Shown: in pieces, positions 1 to 8,760 of the stretch
How the letters are laid out: each line of letters begins with the position of its first letter
Position numbering within the stretch: position 1 is the stretch's first letter
Made by a program: the position numbers and the translations under genes
Notes under the pieces: generated by a model
Told to the model about the DNA's origin: nothing
Database searches by the model: none
The model's input: only the letters and a program-made list of their open reading frames with translations
From: a virus
Reading direction: 5' to 3' (one strand)
IMG/VR virus record: IMGVR_UViG_3300025769_000490
Span: 1-31,912 of that record
DNA length: 31,912 nt

Positions 1-166
1 CACGCTGAAGCAGGCGTTCGACTTCCTGCAGGACGAGCAGCGCTCGGTGTATCACGACGCACAGTTTACCCGCTGCCTCGCTGAAATCGACCGCGACAGC
101 GACAAGCAACGCTACGGCAACGCGGACTTGCAGGTTCGCCGCCGCAATGAACAGGCGGTGTTCTAG
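1..166 (+). CDS. Partial virion/connector protein (C-terminal 54 residues)
   Basis: An open frame enters from the left edge (codons in phase with base 2) and ends at the TAG at 164-166. About 54 charged residues are visible, ending in NEQAVF. I do not recognise the family. Its place directly before a tail protein and its one-base overlap with that gene's GTG start suggest a head-tail connector or tail adaptor. The N-terminus lies outside the window, so function is inferred only from position. Confidence 0.6.
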   Translation, partial: TLKQAFDFLQDEQRSVYHDAQFTRCLAEIDRDSDKQRYGNADLQVRRRNEQAVF

Positions 167-1767
167 TGCCGGTCGATTTCGGCCAATGGCTGCCCGACCA
201 GCCGTCGCTTAACAACCCCGGCGCAAAGGCGCTGATAAACGGGTTCCCGACCACGCGTGGGTTCTCGGCCGTCCCCAGCGCCACGGCCACCACAGCCCCG
301 GAGCAGGTCACAGGCGGCACGACCACGGCAATCCCCGAAATCCTCGGCATCTACAGCACCGTCGAAGTCACGGGCGCAGACATCGAGGCGCGCACGTACA
401 TCGGCACGGCATCGCGGCTGCTGAAGTTCGACACGCTGCAGTCCAAGTTCGCCGAGTTTACCAGTAGCGACCCGACCTACACGAACATACCCCGTTGGCA
501 GTTCGTTGAGTTCGCCACCACCGGCGGCACGCGCTACGTGTACGCAGCAGGCGGTTCGTCTGTCACGCTACAGCGCTTCCCCAGCGACGGCACCGCAGCC
601 CCGGCCGCAGTGTCGGCAGTGTCGAGCGGCACGGCCACGCCCAACGCAACACACTTGGCCGTCGTTGGCCGCTTTCTGGTCTGCGGCAACACCAGTAACT
701 CCGAAGCCGAAGTACGGTGGTCACAGATTGACGACGCTGACAGCTGGACTATCGGCACGAACCAAGCCGACGCGCAGATCATCGCGGACGCCTCGGAAGT
801 CACGGGCTTGGTCGGCGGCGAAACCGGGCTGGTCCTGACCCGCGAAGGCTTGCTGCGTATGCAATACGTTGGCGCTCCGTTGGTCTTCACATTCGACAAA
901 GTCTCGAACCTCGGCTGCGACTTCCCGGGGTCCGTGGCTGCGCGTAGCTCCGACGAGGTGTACTACCTGTCCGAAGACGGCTTCCACCGCTACGCGGGCG
1001 GGCAGGTCGCGAACATCGGCGCGCAGCGGGTCAACGACTTCTTTTTCAGCGACTTCGACCGCGACGCCGCATCACGCATCGCCTGCACCATCGACCCGGT
1101 GCGCAGCCTTGTGGTCTGGTCCTATGGCAGCAAGTCCGCCGACACCGACACCAACGACACGCTGCTGGTCTACGACTATACGCTTGACCGCTGGGGTATG
1201 GCCCGCATCGACCACACCACCGTTGGCGTTACGCGGCAGGTCGGCCGGACGCTGGAATCCCTCGACACCGACGCGTCTGCAACGATTTTCGCCCGCGACG
1301 GCACCGAAGTGCAGGACCGCGCTGGCAACACCGTCCTGACCCGTGGCGGCGGCATCGACAGCCTGACCATCTCGTTCGACAGCGCGGCGTACCAGGGCGG
1401 CCAGTCCATCCTTGCCTTGGCGCAGGACACGACCGACGGCACGGTACTGTCTACGCTGTCCGGCACGCCGCTGCCGCTGACCGTGCAGACCGGCGAGTTT
1501 GAACCAGTCGAAACACGGCACGCCATGCTGCGGTCTGTGTTTCCGCATATTGACGGCGCTGCCGACGCAGAAATCCGCGCGCAAGTATCGGCACGGACGC
1601 GACAGGTTGACAGCCAGATTTTCGGACAGGTCGCCACGGTCAACAGCTCGAACATCATACCGCTGCGTAAAGCGGGACGTTACATGGCGCTGAAGTTCCT
1701 TGCGTCGGGCAACTGGTCCGAAGCGCATGGGTTTTCCTTCGACGCTACCGCGCAGGGCCGCCGATGA
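166..1767 (+). CDS. P22 gp10 / T7 gp12-like tail stabilisation (nozzle) protein
   Basis: This 533-residue protein probably forms part of the short tail tube or hub below the connector. It is rich in short beta-strand segments. Around residues 180-195 it carries the VRWSQIDDADSWT motif, which resembles the WS-x-x-x-D-x-x-W signature of P22 gp10-like stabilisation and T7 gp12-like nozzle proteins. Aromatic/glycine segments such as VYYLSEDGFHRYAGG follow, as in a propeller-like fold. The start is a GTG sharing its G with the preceding stop codon, which suggests translational coupling; no strong Shine-Dalgarno is seen. The stop overlaps the next ATG (ATGA). A tail role is well supported by family resemblance and context, but the exact position in the tail is inference. 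Confidence 0.7.
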   Translation: MPVDFGQWLPDQPSLNNPGAKALINGFPTTRGFSAVPSATATTAPEQVTGGTTTAIPEILGIYSTVEVTGADIEARTYIGTASRLLKFDTLQSKFAEFTSSDPTYTNIPRWQFVEFATTGGTRYVYAAGGSSVTLQRFPSDGTAAPAAVSAVSSGTATPNATHLAVVGRFLVCGNTSNSEAEVRWSQIDDADSWTIGTNQADAQIIADASEVTGLVGGETGLVLTREGLLRMQYVGAPLVFTFDKVSNLGCDFPGSVAARSSDEVYYLSEDGFHRYAGGQVANIGAQRVNDFFFSDFDRDAASRIACTIDPVRSLVVWSYGSKSADTDTNDTLLVYDYTLDRWGMARIDHTTVGVTRQVGRTLESLDTDASATIFARDGTEVQDRAGNTVLTRGGGIDSLTISFDSAAYQGGQSILALAQDTTDGTVLSTLSGTPLPLTVQTGEFEPVETRHAMLRSVFPHIDGAADAEIRAQVSARTRQVDSQIFGQVATVNSSNIIPLRKAGRYMALKFLASGNWSEAHGFSFDATAQGRR

Positions 1768-2063
1768 CGTTACAGGCGAACAAGCTGCCGCCGCAGGGCG
1801 GGTCGCCGCGTGACGTAGCTACGGCTGTCAATCAAGCCCTCGACGGCAAGCTCGCCTGCGTTGGCACGCACAGCTACCTGCTCGGCGACACGACCACCAC
1901 CGTAACGGACACGCAAGTCACCGCCGCTTCGGCCGTGCTGATAGTCCCGACTTCCACAGACGCACGCGACGCCACGGTCACGATCAGCGACGGCCAGTTC
2001 GTCGTGACTTTTGCGTCTGCAACAGCAGCAGCAGGAACGCTCACATATGCCGTCCTGGGTTAG
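1764..2063 (+). CDS. Small virion-associated protein, paralogue of the next gene
   Basis: A 99-residue Thr/Ala/Val-rich protein, predicted mostly beta, with its start codon overlapping the previous stop (ATGA). I recognise no named family. Its second half (DARDATVTISDGQFVVTF) aligns with the following 76-residue product (DTRDATV, then a Gly and TITF), so the two look like a local duplication. It sits between the tail hub gene and the ejection protein genes and is probably a minor virion or tail-decoration component. That role is inferred from position. Confidence 0.65.
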   Translation: MTLQANKLPPQGGSPRDVATAVNQALDGKLACVGTHSYLLGDTTTTVTDTQVTAASAVLIVPTSTDARDATVTISDGQFVVTFASATAAAGTLTYAVLG

Positions 2064-2277
2064 TTTCCCCGTCATCCCCGGAGCCTCGTATGTCCAAATC
2101 AAAGACCCCGACATTACCAACACAAGCCGCATCGAAATCGCCAAAGTCACAGCAGACACCAGGGACGCCACGGTCTCGAAGCAGGCGGAAGGCCGTTGCA
2201 CGATCACGTTCAAAGAACCGGTCCGGCAGCAACAATACGTCCGCTACAAGGTACGAAATTCTACCGGTACGGCCTGA
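2047..2277 (+). CDS. Small virion-associated protein, paralogue of the preceding gene
   Basis: A 76-residue product starting at ATG 2047, with AGGA about 10 bases upstream, inside the end of the preceding gene (17-base overlap). It shares the R-DATV...G...TF core with its upstream neighbour, which supports real coding. Its last two thirds overlap, in another frame, the N-terminal part of the next reading frame (2090-2701). The homology between the two small proteins makes this frame the trustworthy one across 2090-2277. Function is unknown; a minor structural role is inferred from location. Confidence 0.6.
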   Translation: MPSWVSFPVIPGASYVQIKDPDITNTSRIEIAKVTADTRDATVSKQAEGRCTITFKEPVRQQQYVRYKVRNSTGTA

Positions 2278-2701
2278 CGTTCTTCCGTCCGTCTGGGGCT
2301 TGGTCGCTCCGCATCTGCAGCGCGCAATCGACGTCTGTCATGGCCGCATTACCCTAGAGCAAGTCGCCGCCGCTGCGCTTGAAGGCGAGTACCTAGTCTG
2401 GGTTGTTACAAACGTATCTTCTGGTACAATCGTCGCTGCGTATACCACGCGCTTGGGTTCCTACCCGAACCGCAACGCCCTCGCTGTCGATTTACTCGGC
2501 GGCTCAGAGCTAAGCCGTTGGGTCGAGCAGGCTTTCCAAAAAATAGAACAGCACGCACGCCGGTGTGATTGCGACCTTATCGAAGGCTTTGGCCGTCCCG
2601 CATGGGGGCGGATATTGGCCCGAGACGGCTGGGAACCGGCGTACATGACCTATCACAAGGAACTACGCCGTGAGTCTAGGCAAGGGCAACAGACGCAATA
2701 G
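2090..2701 (+). CDS. GNAT-like acetyltransferase-fold phage protein, start uncertain
   Basis: The reading frame encodes 203 residues. From about residue 56 it looks like the GNAT-fold proteins encoded among phage morphogenesis genes: the segment ending VVTNVSSGTIVAAY matches the central strands, and GRPAWGRILARDGWEP is typical of the acetyl-CoA-binding C-terminal part. The first 55 residues are Ser/Lys/Arg-rich, disordered, and overlap the previous gene in another frame. ATG 2090 has a good GGAG six bases upstream. No ATG, GTG or TTG lies between it and the GNAT-like core, so either the basic leader is real, an ATT at 2258 (AAGG six bases upstream) is used, or the core is reached by frameshifting from the previous gene. 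The substrate is unknown. Confidence 0.6.
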   Translation: MSKSKTPTLPTQAASKSPKSQQTPGTPRSRSRRKAVARSRSKNRSGSNNTSATRYEILPVRPDVLPSVWGLVAPHLQRAIDVCHGRITLEQVAAAALEGEYLVWVVTNVSSGTIVAAYTTRLGSYPNRNALAVDLLGGSELSRWVEQAFQKIEQHARRCDCDLIEGFGRPAWGRILARDGWEPAYMTYHKELRRESRQGQQTQ

Positions 2702-4034
2702 AAGGCAGCCGCAGACGACGTCCATCGAGACGACGCGCAGCACCGCGCCTGCATTCGTGCAGAACCAAATTCAGCAGACGTTCCGTGAAGCGCAAGCACA
2801 GCAGCCGCTAGTCTACACCGGCCCCCGCGTAGCAGAGTCCAACCGCGACCAGGAACGGTTCTTCGACATGACGCGCGACTTTGTAGAGCGCACGCAGAAC
2901 GAACCGCTGCCGACCATTGACACGTCGAACCTAGAAGCGCTGCAGGGCCGTGCGATCAACACTAGCGGCATCATGGGCATGCTTGGCCGCCAAGCCGACG
3001 TAGGCCAGCTGCAGGGCATGATTGGCAGCCGCGCCGACACCGGGCTACTGCAGGACGCGCAAGCCGCCGCCACCGACCTCGGCGAACTCGGCGGCCTAAT
3101 GGGCCAGCAAAACATCGCGAACGACATATTCCGCGATTTCACCACCCGCGAAGTCACGCCCTACCTCGAAACTGCTGTTGACGACGCTGCAAACCGCGCG
3201 CTGCAGAACGTGAACAACCTATACGCTGGTAGCGGCCGACTGGGCTCTACGGCGTTCGCGGACGCGGCGGCACGGGGTGTAACCGCTGCGTCCGCCCCTA
3301 TACTGCAGCAAGCAGCGCAGACCGACGCCGCCCGGCAGCTGCAAGCCGCTGGCCTGTTGGGGCAGGCGTTCCAGCAAGACCGCGCAGCAGACATTGGCCT
3401 TGCCACAACCCGCGCCGGTATGGAGCAAGCCGACCTTGCACGGCAGCTGCAGGGCGCTGGGATGCTGTCGAACCTGGAACAAGCCGCACTGCAGCGCGAC
3501 GCGCAGCTGGCTAACCAGATCGCCGGATACGAAGACGCCATGCTGGCCCGCGACCTGGCCGCGCAGCAGTCAATGCTGCAAGCCGAACAGGCCGACTTGG
3601 CGCGCGAACTGTCGATTGCACAGGGCCTCACCGGCGCGTCCGAAACCCAAGCACGGCTGGCCCCGCAGATGCAGCAGATGCAGCTGCAGTCGCTGGGCAT
3701 GCTTGGCGCAATCGGCGACGCGCAACAGGCGCAGCAGCAAGCCGAACTGGAAGCACGCCGCCAGCAGATCGCGGAACTGAACGCGGCACGGCAAATGCGC
3801 ATGCAGAACATGATTAACGCCAGCCAGCTTGGCCGCCAGTTCACGAATAGCACAACCACCACGCAAACCACCCCAGAACAGCAACAGGGCGGCGGCCTGC
3901 TGAACACGCTTGGCGGGTTGGCGGCTGGGTACGTTGGCCTCGGAGCGCCGGGGCTGGAAATGGTGCCGGTTATTGGCGCGCCACTAAAAGCAGCATCTCT
4001 AGCTGCCGCTCCACTTATGTTTGGGAGACGTTAA
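2670..4034 (+). CDS. Internal virion / DNA-ejection protein, Gln/Ala-rich
   Basis: A 454-residue protein dominated by Ala, Gln and Leu with long predicted helices and coiled coil (about residues 110-380), and a Gly/Ala-rich hydrophobic C-terminus (about 405-450). Short-tailed phages usually encode such proteins as ejection or internal core proteins that leave the head with the DNA and cross the envelope. The segment around NNLYAGSGRLGSTAF resembles one common in podovirus ejection proteins. The GTG start at 2670 has AAGGA eight bases upstream and lies inside the end of the GNAT-like gene. It is the first of three consecutive large internal protein genes. The exact partner proteins cannot be read from the sequence. 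Confidence 0.65.
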   Translation: MSLGKGNRRNRRQPQTTSIETTRSTAPAFVQNQIQQTFREAQAQQPLVYTGPRVAESNRDQERFFDMTRDFVERTQNEPLPTIDTSNLEALQGRAINTSGIMGMLGRQADVGQLQGMIGSRADTGLLQDAQAAATDLGELGGLMGQQNIANDIFRDFTTREVTPYLETAVDDAANRALQNVNNLYAGSGRLGSTAFADAAARGVTAASAPILQQAAQTDAARQLQAAGLLGQAFQQDRAADIGLATTRAGMEQADLARQLQGAGMLSNLEQAALQRDAQLANQIAGYEDAMLARDLAAQQSMLQAEQADLARELSIAQGLTGASETQARLAPQMQQMQLQSLGMLGAIGDAQQAQQQAELEARRQQIAELNAARQMRMQNMINASQLGRQFTNSTTTTQTTPEQQQGGGLLNTLGGLAAGYVGLGAPGLEMVPVIGAPLKAASLAAAPLMFGRR

Positions 4035-4035
4035 A

Positions 4036-6036
4036 ATGCGAGGCAACAGCCCTTTCTCGGTTTTAGAAAACGCGCTGCAGTCGCGCGTACAGCCCACCGG
4101 CAACCGCATCATGCTGCCGAATAACCAAATGGCCCGGCTGGGCAACATGGCACCGCTGACCCAAGCGTACCGCGGCGCACAGCTGCGCGGCCCTGTTGCT
4201 GCCATGACCGGCGCTGCCATGAGTGCAGCACCCGTGTTCTCGCAGCCCATGCAGCACCAGCAACTCGGCACCCCCGGCCCAGCGCTTAAGGTAGCGCAAA
4301 TGCCGCCCGCACTGGCGATAGAGCCAGCCGTAGCAGCCCCAGCGATCCCGATGCCGACCATGCGCCCCGCAGCGCCCGCCCGGCCCAACGCATTGCTGGA
4401 AAGCGGCTCAGGTTTCACGACGCTACGGCTGTCCGACGGCACGGTGCAGCGGCGCGAAGGCGACCGTGGCTCACGCAACAACAACCCCGGCAACCTGACT
4501 GGCTCTGACAAGGCCGTTGCGAAGTACGGCGCGATTGCCCGCGACCACGGCGGCAACCTGATTTTCGCAACACCAGAGCTGGGCCAGCTTGCGATGAACA
4601 GGTTTATCTTGGACGAGAACGGCGACAAAACCGTTGCGGAAATGCTGGAAACCTACGCGCCGGGACCGAAGCGCAACCCCGTGACGGGCGCGCTAGAGCC
4701 GGTTGCAAACGACCCGTTTGACACGAACAAAACGTACCCAGCGCAGCTCGCCGCAATGGGCATCAACCTGAACCAGACCATCAACACCATGACCGAAGAC
4801 CAGAAACGGGCGTTGGTCGGCGCTATGCGCGGCGTTGAAGGCAACAAGGGTTACACCGTAGCTGGCGAGCGCGGCGGCATCCTTGGCGGCGACGAAGGCG
4901 GCTTTGGCCTACTGGCCGACCCCCGTGCCACCGGGGCCGTGGAGGTTGCGAGCGGTGCAGCAGCCACCGCAGAAGCGCGCATCGACCAAGGCAAGGCCAA
5001 GCCGCTGTCTGCAGCAGAGCGCCGCCGCTTCGGGCCAGAGAACCTTGGCATGATCGCGTTTGGCCTGTCTCTGCTTGGTGGCGAAGACGTAACCACGGCG
5101 ATGAACAACGGCCTGAACGTCTACAGCATGTTCGAGGGCATGGACGACGCCAAGGAACAGCAGGACGCGATTGACGCTGCGATTGCACAGCTGCCGCCAG
5201 AACAGCAGGAATACGCCCGCGCGCTGTACGAGACGAACCCCGAAGGGTTCTCGCAGCTGATGGGGCAGCAGTTCGCGCCGGGCGGTGAAGGCGGGAGCGG
5301 GCTGCAGGGCGCGGTGCAGAAGTACGTCGATCAAGGGCTAATGACCCCGGAGCAGGCAGAGCTGGTCGCACTGATGGAGCAGGCCGACCCAGAGGCGGCG
5401 GTTAAGCGGGCGGGCGAGATTGTTGATGCAAGCAACGAGATGTTTCAGGAAGACCAAAAGTACACGCGGAACGTCACGGAAAGCACGGACAAGATCGTAG
5501 CCTACGCGAACAAGACCCTGAACCTACTCCGCGAAATCAAACCCGCCTTGCTTGAAGAAGAAGCCAACAACAAAGGGTTTATTCGGAACTGGGCGCAAAT
5601 CCTCGGCGACACTGGCCTAGCTATCGCAGCGTCGGACAAAAACCCGCTGGCAGGCACTAAGGCAAAGCAACTCGCCGCGTTGTTAAGTGCAAACCAAGCA
5701 GAAAACGCGTTTAGCCGACTGCAGCAGATTCGCGACGAAAGCCCAACTGGCGGCGCGCTTGGCCCGGTGTCGGACAAGGAAATTGAGTTCCTGATTAGTG
5801 CAGGCGGTAACTTGGGCTTCGGACAAGGCACTGAAGCGCTTGAGCGCCAACTCGAAGAAATCATCCAACGCGCACAGAACCTACAGCAGAGCCGGTTGAC
5901 GCTATTCCAAGACCAGTATGCTGCGCGTGGCGGCAACCTCTTGCCCGTCGCCCAGCAAGCCGCAGCAGCTCCGGCAACCGGCGACCCGCTATACACAGCC
6001 GATGACGGCGTCACTCAAGTGCTAGGGGTCGAATAA
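4036..6036 (+). CDS. Internal virion protein with lysozyme-like domain
   Basis: This 666-residue protein starts at ATG 4036, chosen because GGGAGA lies seven bases upstream; a TTG at 4021 is also open but is part of that ribosome site. Residues 140-268 carry the RNNNPGNL motif and a following alpha-helical domain (LGQLAMNRFIL, then VAEMLETYAPG, NDPFDTNKTY and a helix ending AMRGVEG). This is the pattern of phage structural proteins with a lysozyme-like peptidoglycan-degrading domain. It would locally open the cell wall during DNA entry. The remainder is helical and Gln/Ala-rich, like an ejection protein. It lies one base after the previous stop. No other muralytic enzyme is recognisable in the window. 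Confidence 0.72.
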   Translation: MRGNSPFSVLENALQSRVQPTGNRIMLPNNQMARLGNMAPLTQAYRGAQLRGPVAAMTGAAMSAAPVFSQPMQHQQLGTPGPALKVAQMPPALAIEPAVAAPAIPMPTMRPAAPARPNALLESGSGFTTLRLSDGTVQRREGDRGSRNNNPGNLTGSDKAVAKYGAIARDHGGNLIFATPELGQLAMNRFILDENGDKTVAEMLETYAPGPKRNPVTGALEPVANDPFDTNKTYPAQLAAMGINLNQTINTMTEDQKRALVGAMRGVEGNKGYTVAGERGGILGGDEGGFGLLADPRATGAVEVASGAAATAEARIDQGKAKPLSAAERRRFGPENLGMIAFGLSLLGGEDVTTAMNNGLNVYSMFEGMDDAKEQQDAIDAAIAQLPPEQQEYARALYETNPEGFSQLMGQQFAPGGEGGSGLQGAVQKYVDQGLMTPEQAELVALMEQADPEAAVKRAGEIVDASNEMFQEDQKYTRNVTESTDKIVAYANKTLNLLREIKPALLEEEANNKGFIRNWAQILGDTGLAIAASDKNPLAGTKAKQLAALLSANQAENAFSRLQQIRDESPTGGALGPVSDKEIEFLISAGGNLGFGQGTEALERQLEEIIQRAQNLQQSRLTLFQDQYAARGGNLLPVAQQAAAAPATGDPLYTADDGVTQVLGVE

Positions 6037-6038
6037 CA

Positions 6039-7841
6039 GTGGACACCTACCGCGTAAAAGGAGCCGACGGCAAAATATACAAGGTCCGTGCGCCGTCACC
6101 AGAAGCCGCCGCAAGCGCGGTGCGCACGATGCTTGCTGCCGACGCTGCAGCTGCACCGGCTGCGCCGCGCCGCACTGGTAACGACGTCGGCAACACGCTG
6201 CGGACGCTACTAGGGCAGGGCGCTGGCTTTGGTTTCGGCGATGAGGTTGAAGCCGGGGTTCGCTCGCTATTTAGCGACCGCAGCTATGGCGACATCCGTG
6301 GCGACATTAGCGACGAAATTGACGCGTTCCGGTCCCGCAATCCGGGCCTCGCATACGGCAGCGAAATTGTCGGTGCGCTAGGGCCGACGTTGGCGGCCGC
6401 GGTTGCTACGCCGTTCACGGGCGGCGGTGCTGGCGCTGGCGCTGCTGCAGGCGCGGGGCGCATCGCAATGGCCGGTAACAAGCTGCGCCAGTTGGCAACC
6501 CCGGCACTACGGCCTGTCGCGCAGCCTATTGCTAAAGCGTCCAAAGCCGTTGACGCGGTGCTGCCGACCGGCCCGATAAAGCGCGCTGCCACGGTTGGCG
6601 CTGTGCAGGGCGGCATTTCCGGCGCTGGCTACGCGGAAGGCGGGCTAGAGGATCGCGCAGGCGGCGCTGCGGTGGGGGCTGGGCTTGGCGCTGCAATTCC
6701 GGGCCTCGGCGCTGCGGTGCTGCCACGGCTCGCCCCAGGCGCTAAGGAAATCATTAACCGAGGCATCACGCTCACACCGGGCCAAGCAACCGGCGCAAAC
6801 AGCCTTACCAACCGCATTGAACAGTTGGCGACTAGCACGCTGACCGGCCCTGGGATCGCTGCCGCACGTCGCCGCGCAGACGCTCAGTATTTCCCGATTG
6901 CCGCGCGCGAAGCGTTGGAAGCCGCAGGACAGACACTCGACACACCGGCAACGGGCAAGCTGTCCGCAAATGAAGTCATGGATCAACTGGTTGCAGGGTC
7001 GCGGCAGGCTTACGACGAAGCCGCTGCGGGCCTTAACGTCAAAGACCTTGGCGGACAGCTTATCTACGGGTCGGCGAAAGATATTATTGAGTCGCTGGAC
7101 GGCAAGGTTGTTAAGAAAATTCGCAAGGCGGTGAGTGACGCTGCGGAGGAGCTTTCAGACGGCAAGGGCGCTAAGGTCCGCGCAGCGTTTGACGCAATCA
7201 GCACCGGCAAGCCAGTCCCCGTGTTCGACCTTAGCGGTCAAGACCTACTGAAGATCAAAAACAAGCTGCGCAAGAAAGCGCGCAACGCTCTCGGGGTGAA
7301 GGAAAACCAGCTCTACAACGCCCTAGAAATGCTGCAGCGGAACATCATTGATAACGCAGGCCGCGTTTCTGGCGCTGGCGCAGCCGCTGTCCGAAATGCC
7401 GACACGTTATTCCGCGAGACCAAAGGCGTGTTCGCCCCAGCGTTTCAGCGCACCGGCTACGACGAAGCGCCTCGCATCACGGGCATCGCGGCCGCACGGC
7501 AGAAAAACCTGCAGAAGTTTGGCTCGAACGACGCCATTGAGGCCCGGTTGCCGGACGACGCCCAGCTGGCGACCATGACGGCGAACACCACGCCAAACAG
7601 CGGCACGATAGATCGCGGCACACTTATGATGCTGCTGAACAATATTGGCCGTGTTGGTGGTGCAGGGGCTTCATTTGCGATCAGCCCGTCGCTGCTTTTG
7701 GCACAGCTCGCCGGTGTGCCGTACATGACCCCGCAAACGACCGCCGCGCTACGGCAGGGCCTGCTCGCACCTGGCCGCATCACGCAGGCGCTTGGCGGGC
7801 GCTTTGGCGGCATGATTGGAGGCGCAAATGCCCAGGAATGA
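6039..7841 (+). CDS. Large internal virion / DNA-ejection protein
   Basis: A 600-residue protein with GTG start two bases after the previous stop. The N-terminus (YRVKGADGKIYKVRAPSPE) is a short domain often found at the start of phage virion proteins. Residues about 45-125 (NTLRTLLGQGAGFGFGDEVE, then GDIRGDISDEIDAFRSRNPG) match a segment shared by many marine and environmental podovirus internal proteins. A Gly/Ala-rich, membrane-compatible stretch follows (about 115-240), then a helical half with KNKLRKKARNALGVKENQLY. The composition fits a protein ejected into the envelope. The last 14 bases overlap the next gene. Assignment rests on architecture and context, not on a catalytic motif. Confidence 0.65.
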   Translation: MDTYRVKGADGKIYKVRAPSPEAAASAVRTMLAADAAAAPAAPRRTGNDVGNTLRTLLGQGAGFGFGDEVEAGVRSLFSDRSYGDIRGDISDEIDAFRSRNPGLAYGSEIVGALGPTLAAAVATPFTGGGAGAGAAAGAGRIAMAGNKLRQLATPALRPVAQPIAKASKAVDAVLPTGPIKRAATVGAVQGGISGAGYAEGGLEDRAGGAAVGAGLGAAIPGLGAAVLPRLAPGAKEIINRGITLTPGQATGANSLTNRIEQLATSTLTGPGIAAARRRADAQYFPIAAREALEAAGQTLDTPATGKLSANEVMDQLVAGSRQAYDEAAAGLNVKDLGGQLIYGSAKDIIESLDGKVVKKIRKAVSDAAEELSDGKGAKVRAAFDAISTGKPVPVFDLSGQDLLKIKNKLRKKARNALGVKENQLYNALEMLQRNIIDNAGRVSGAGAAAVRNADTLFRETKGVFAPAFQRTGYDEAPRITGIAAARQKNLQKFGSNDAIEARLPDDAQLATMTANTTPNSGTIDRGTLMMLLNNIGRVGGAGASFAISPSLLLAQLAGVPYMTPQTTAALRQGLLAPGRITQALGGRFGGMIGGANAQE

Positions 7842-8391
7842 TCTAACACAGCTGTCCGCAACCGACGCGGAAAATACCGACGTCAAGGGCGTTAGCATCG
7901 CGGAAGGCATGGCCCCTAGCGGCGTGAACAACGCGATCCGGGCCGTGGCGGCAATGCTGGCCGACGCGTTCGCAGCAGCGGCCCCCGGAACCAAGCTGAC
8001 GGCCGTGAAAGCCGCGAACGTCATTGTAGCTGACACCACGGACCGGCTGACCATCGGTACGACTAGCCCGACGCTGGTAAGCCACGACAACAGCACGACC
8101 ACCACGACCATCGACGCGGAACGGAACCTGACGCTGGAAGTCGGCACGACCGGCACGCAAGCGGCGTTCAGGGTGGACGGCCACGACAGCACCGCAAAGC
8201 GCACGCTGATCGACGTGGCAGCAAACGGCGCGATCACGCTGGGCAACACCAGTTACAGCCCCGCACCGACAGCAGCCGTGACGGTAAACGGCACGCTGAA
8301 TGCGACGACCTACACTGGCGACGGCAGCAACCTGACCGGCGTGACAACACTTGGTAAAGCGGCCGCTATGGCCCTGATTTTCGGAGGCTGA
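7828..8391 (+). CDS. Tail fibre/appendage protein, cassette A gene 1
   Basis: A 187-residue fibre protein. The start is ATG 7828 with GGAGG five bases upstream, inside the end of the previous gene. Residues 1-55 match the N-terminal domain common in phage tail fibres (DAENTDVKGVSIAEGMAPSG followed by NNAIRAVAAML), thought to attach the fibre to the particle. The middle is Thr/Asn-rich beta material and the end has the classic fibre motif TYTGDGSNLTGV. It finishes in AAAMALIFGG, almost the same tail as the cassette B fibre (AAAMALVLG). It is short for a receptor-binding fibre, so it may be a stub onto which the next two proteins assemble. Confidence 0.75.
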   Translation: MPRNDLTQLSATDAENTDVKGVSIAEGMAPSGVNNAIRAVAAMLADAFAAAAPGTKLTAVKAANVIVADTTDRLTIGTTSPTLVSHDNSTTTTTIDAERNLTLEVGTTGTQAAFRVDGHDSTAKRTLIDVAANGAITLGNTSYSPAPTAAVTVNGTLNATTYTGDGSNLTGVTTLGKAAAMALIFGG

Positions 8392-8394
8392 ACA

Positions 8395-8760
8395 ATGGCA
8401 GCACCTAACATCGTCGGGGTCGCCACGATCACCGGCAAAACCGCAGTGGCGGCAAACATCGCAACCAGCCCATCGGCGGCTACGCTGACCAACGCAGCAG
8501 CGTCGGACGACGTGTACAAGGTCAACGCGATCCTGATCAGCAACATCGCAAGCCCGGCGGCTGACACGACCGTGTCGGTGTTCTTGCGGCGCGGCGGTGC
8601 GGACTACTACATCGTGAACGGTATTGACGTGCCGCAGAAATCCACCTTGGACGTGCTGAACAAGCCGCTGTACCTCGAAGAAGGTGACGCGCTGTGGCTT
8701 CAAGCAGGCGCTGCAAACGCGCTGGACGCGGTGATTAGCTACGAGGTCATCACGGACTGA
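8395..8760 (+). CDS. Small tail appendage adaptor, cassette A gene 2
   Basis: A 121-residue predicted beta protein starting MAAPNI, with GGAGG ahead of ATG 8395. It is clearly homologous to the 124-residue product at 11441-11815: both start MAAPNI and share KVN-x-I, a LDVL segment, YLEE and a closing ISYE/VSYE. Its fixed place between a fibre and an adhesin in both cassettes suggests an adaptor or chaperone-like structural subunit of the appendage. No enzymatic motif is seen. The stop shares one base with the next start. Confidence 0.7.
   Translation: MAAPNIVGVATITGKTAVAANIATSPSAATLTNAAASDDVYKVNAILISNIASPAADTTVSVFLRRGGADYYIVNGIDVPQKSTLDVLNKPLYLEEGDALWLQAGAANALDAVISYEVITD

Noticed and set aside
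3161-3907. A 248-codon minus-strand frame rich in Cys and Ser
   Set aside because: It is the shadow of the Gln/Ala-rich ejection protein, whose GCA/CAG codons read as Cys and Ser on the other strand.
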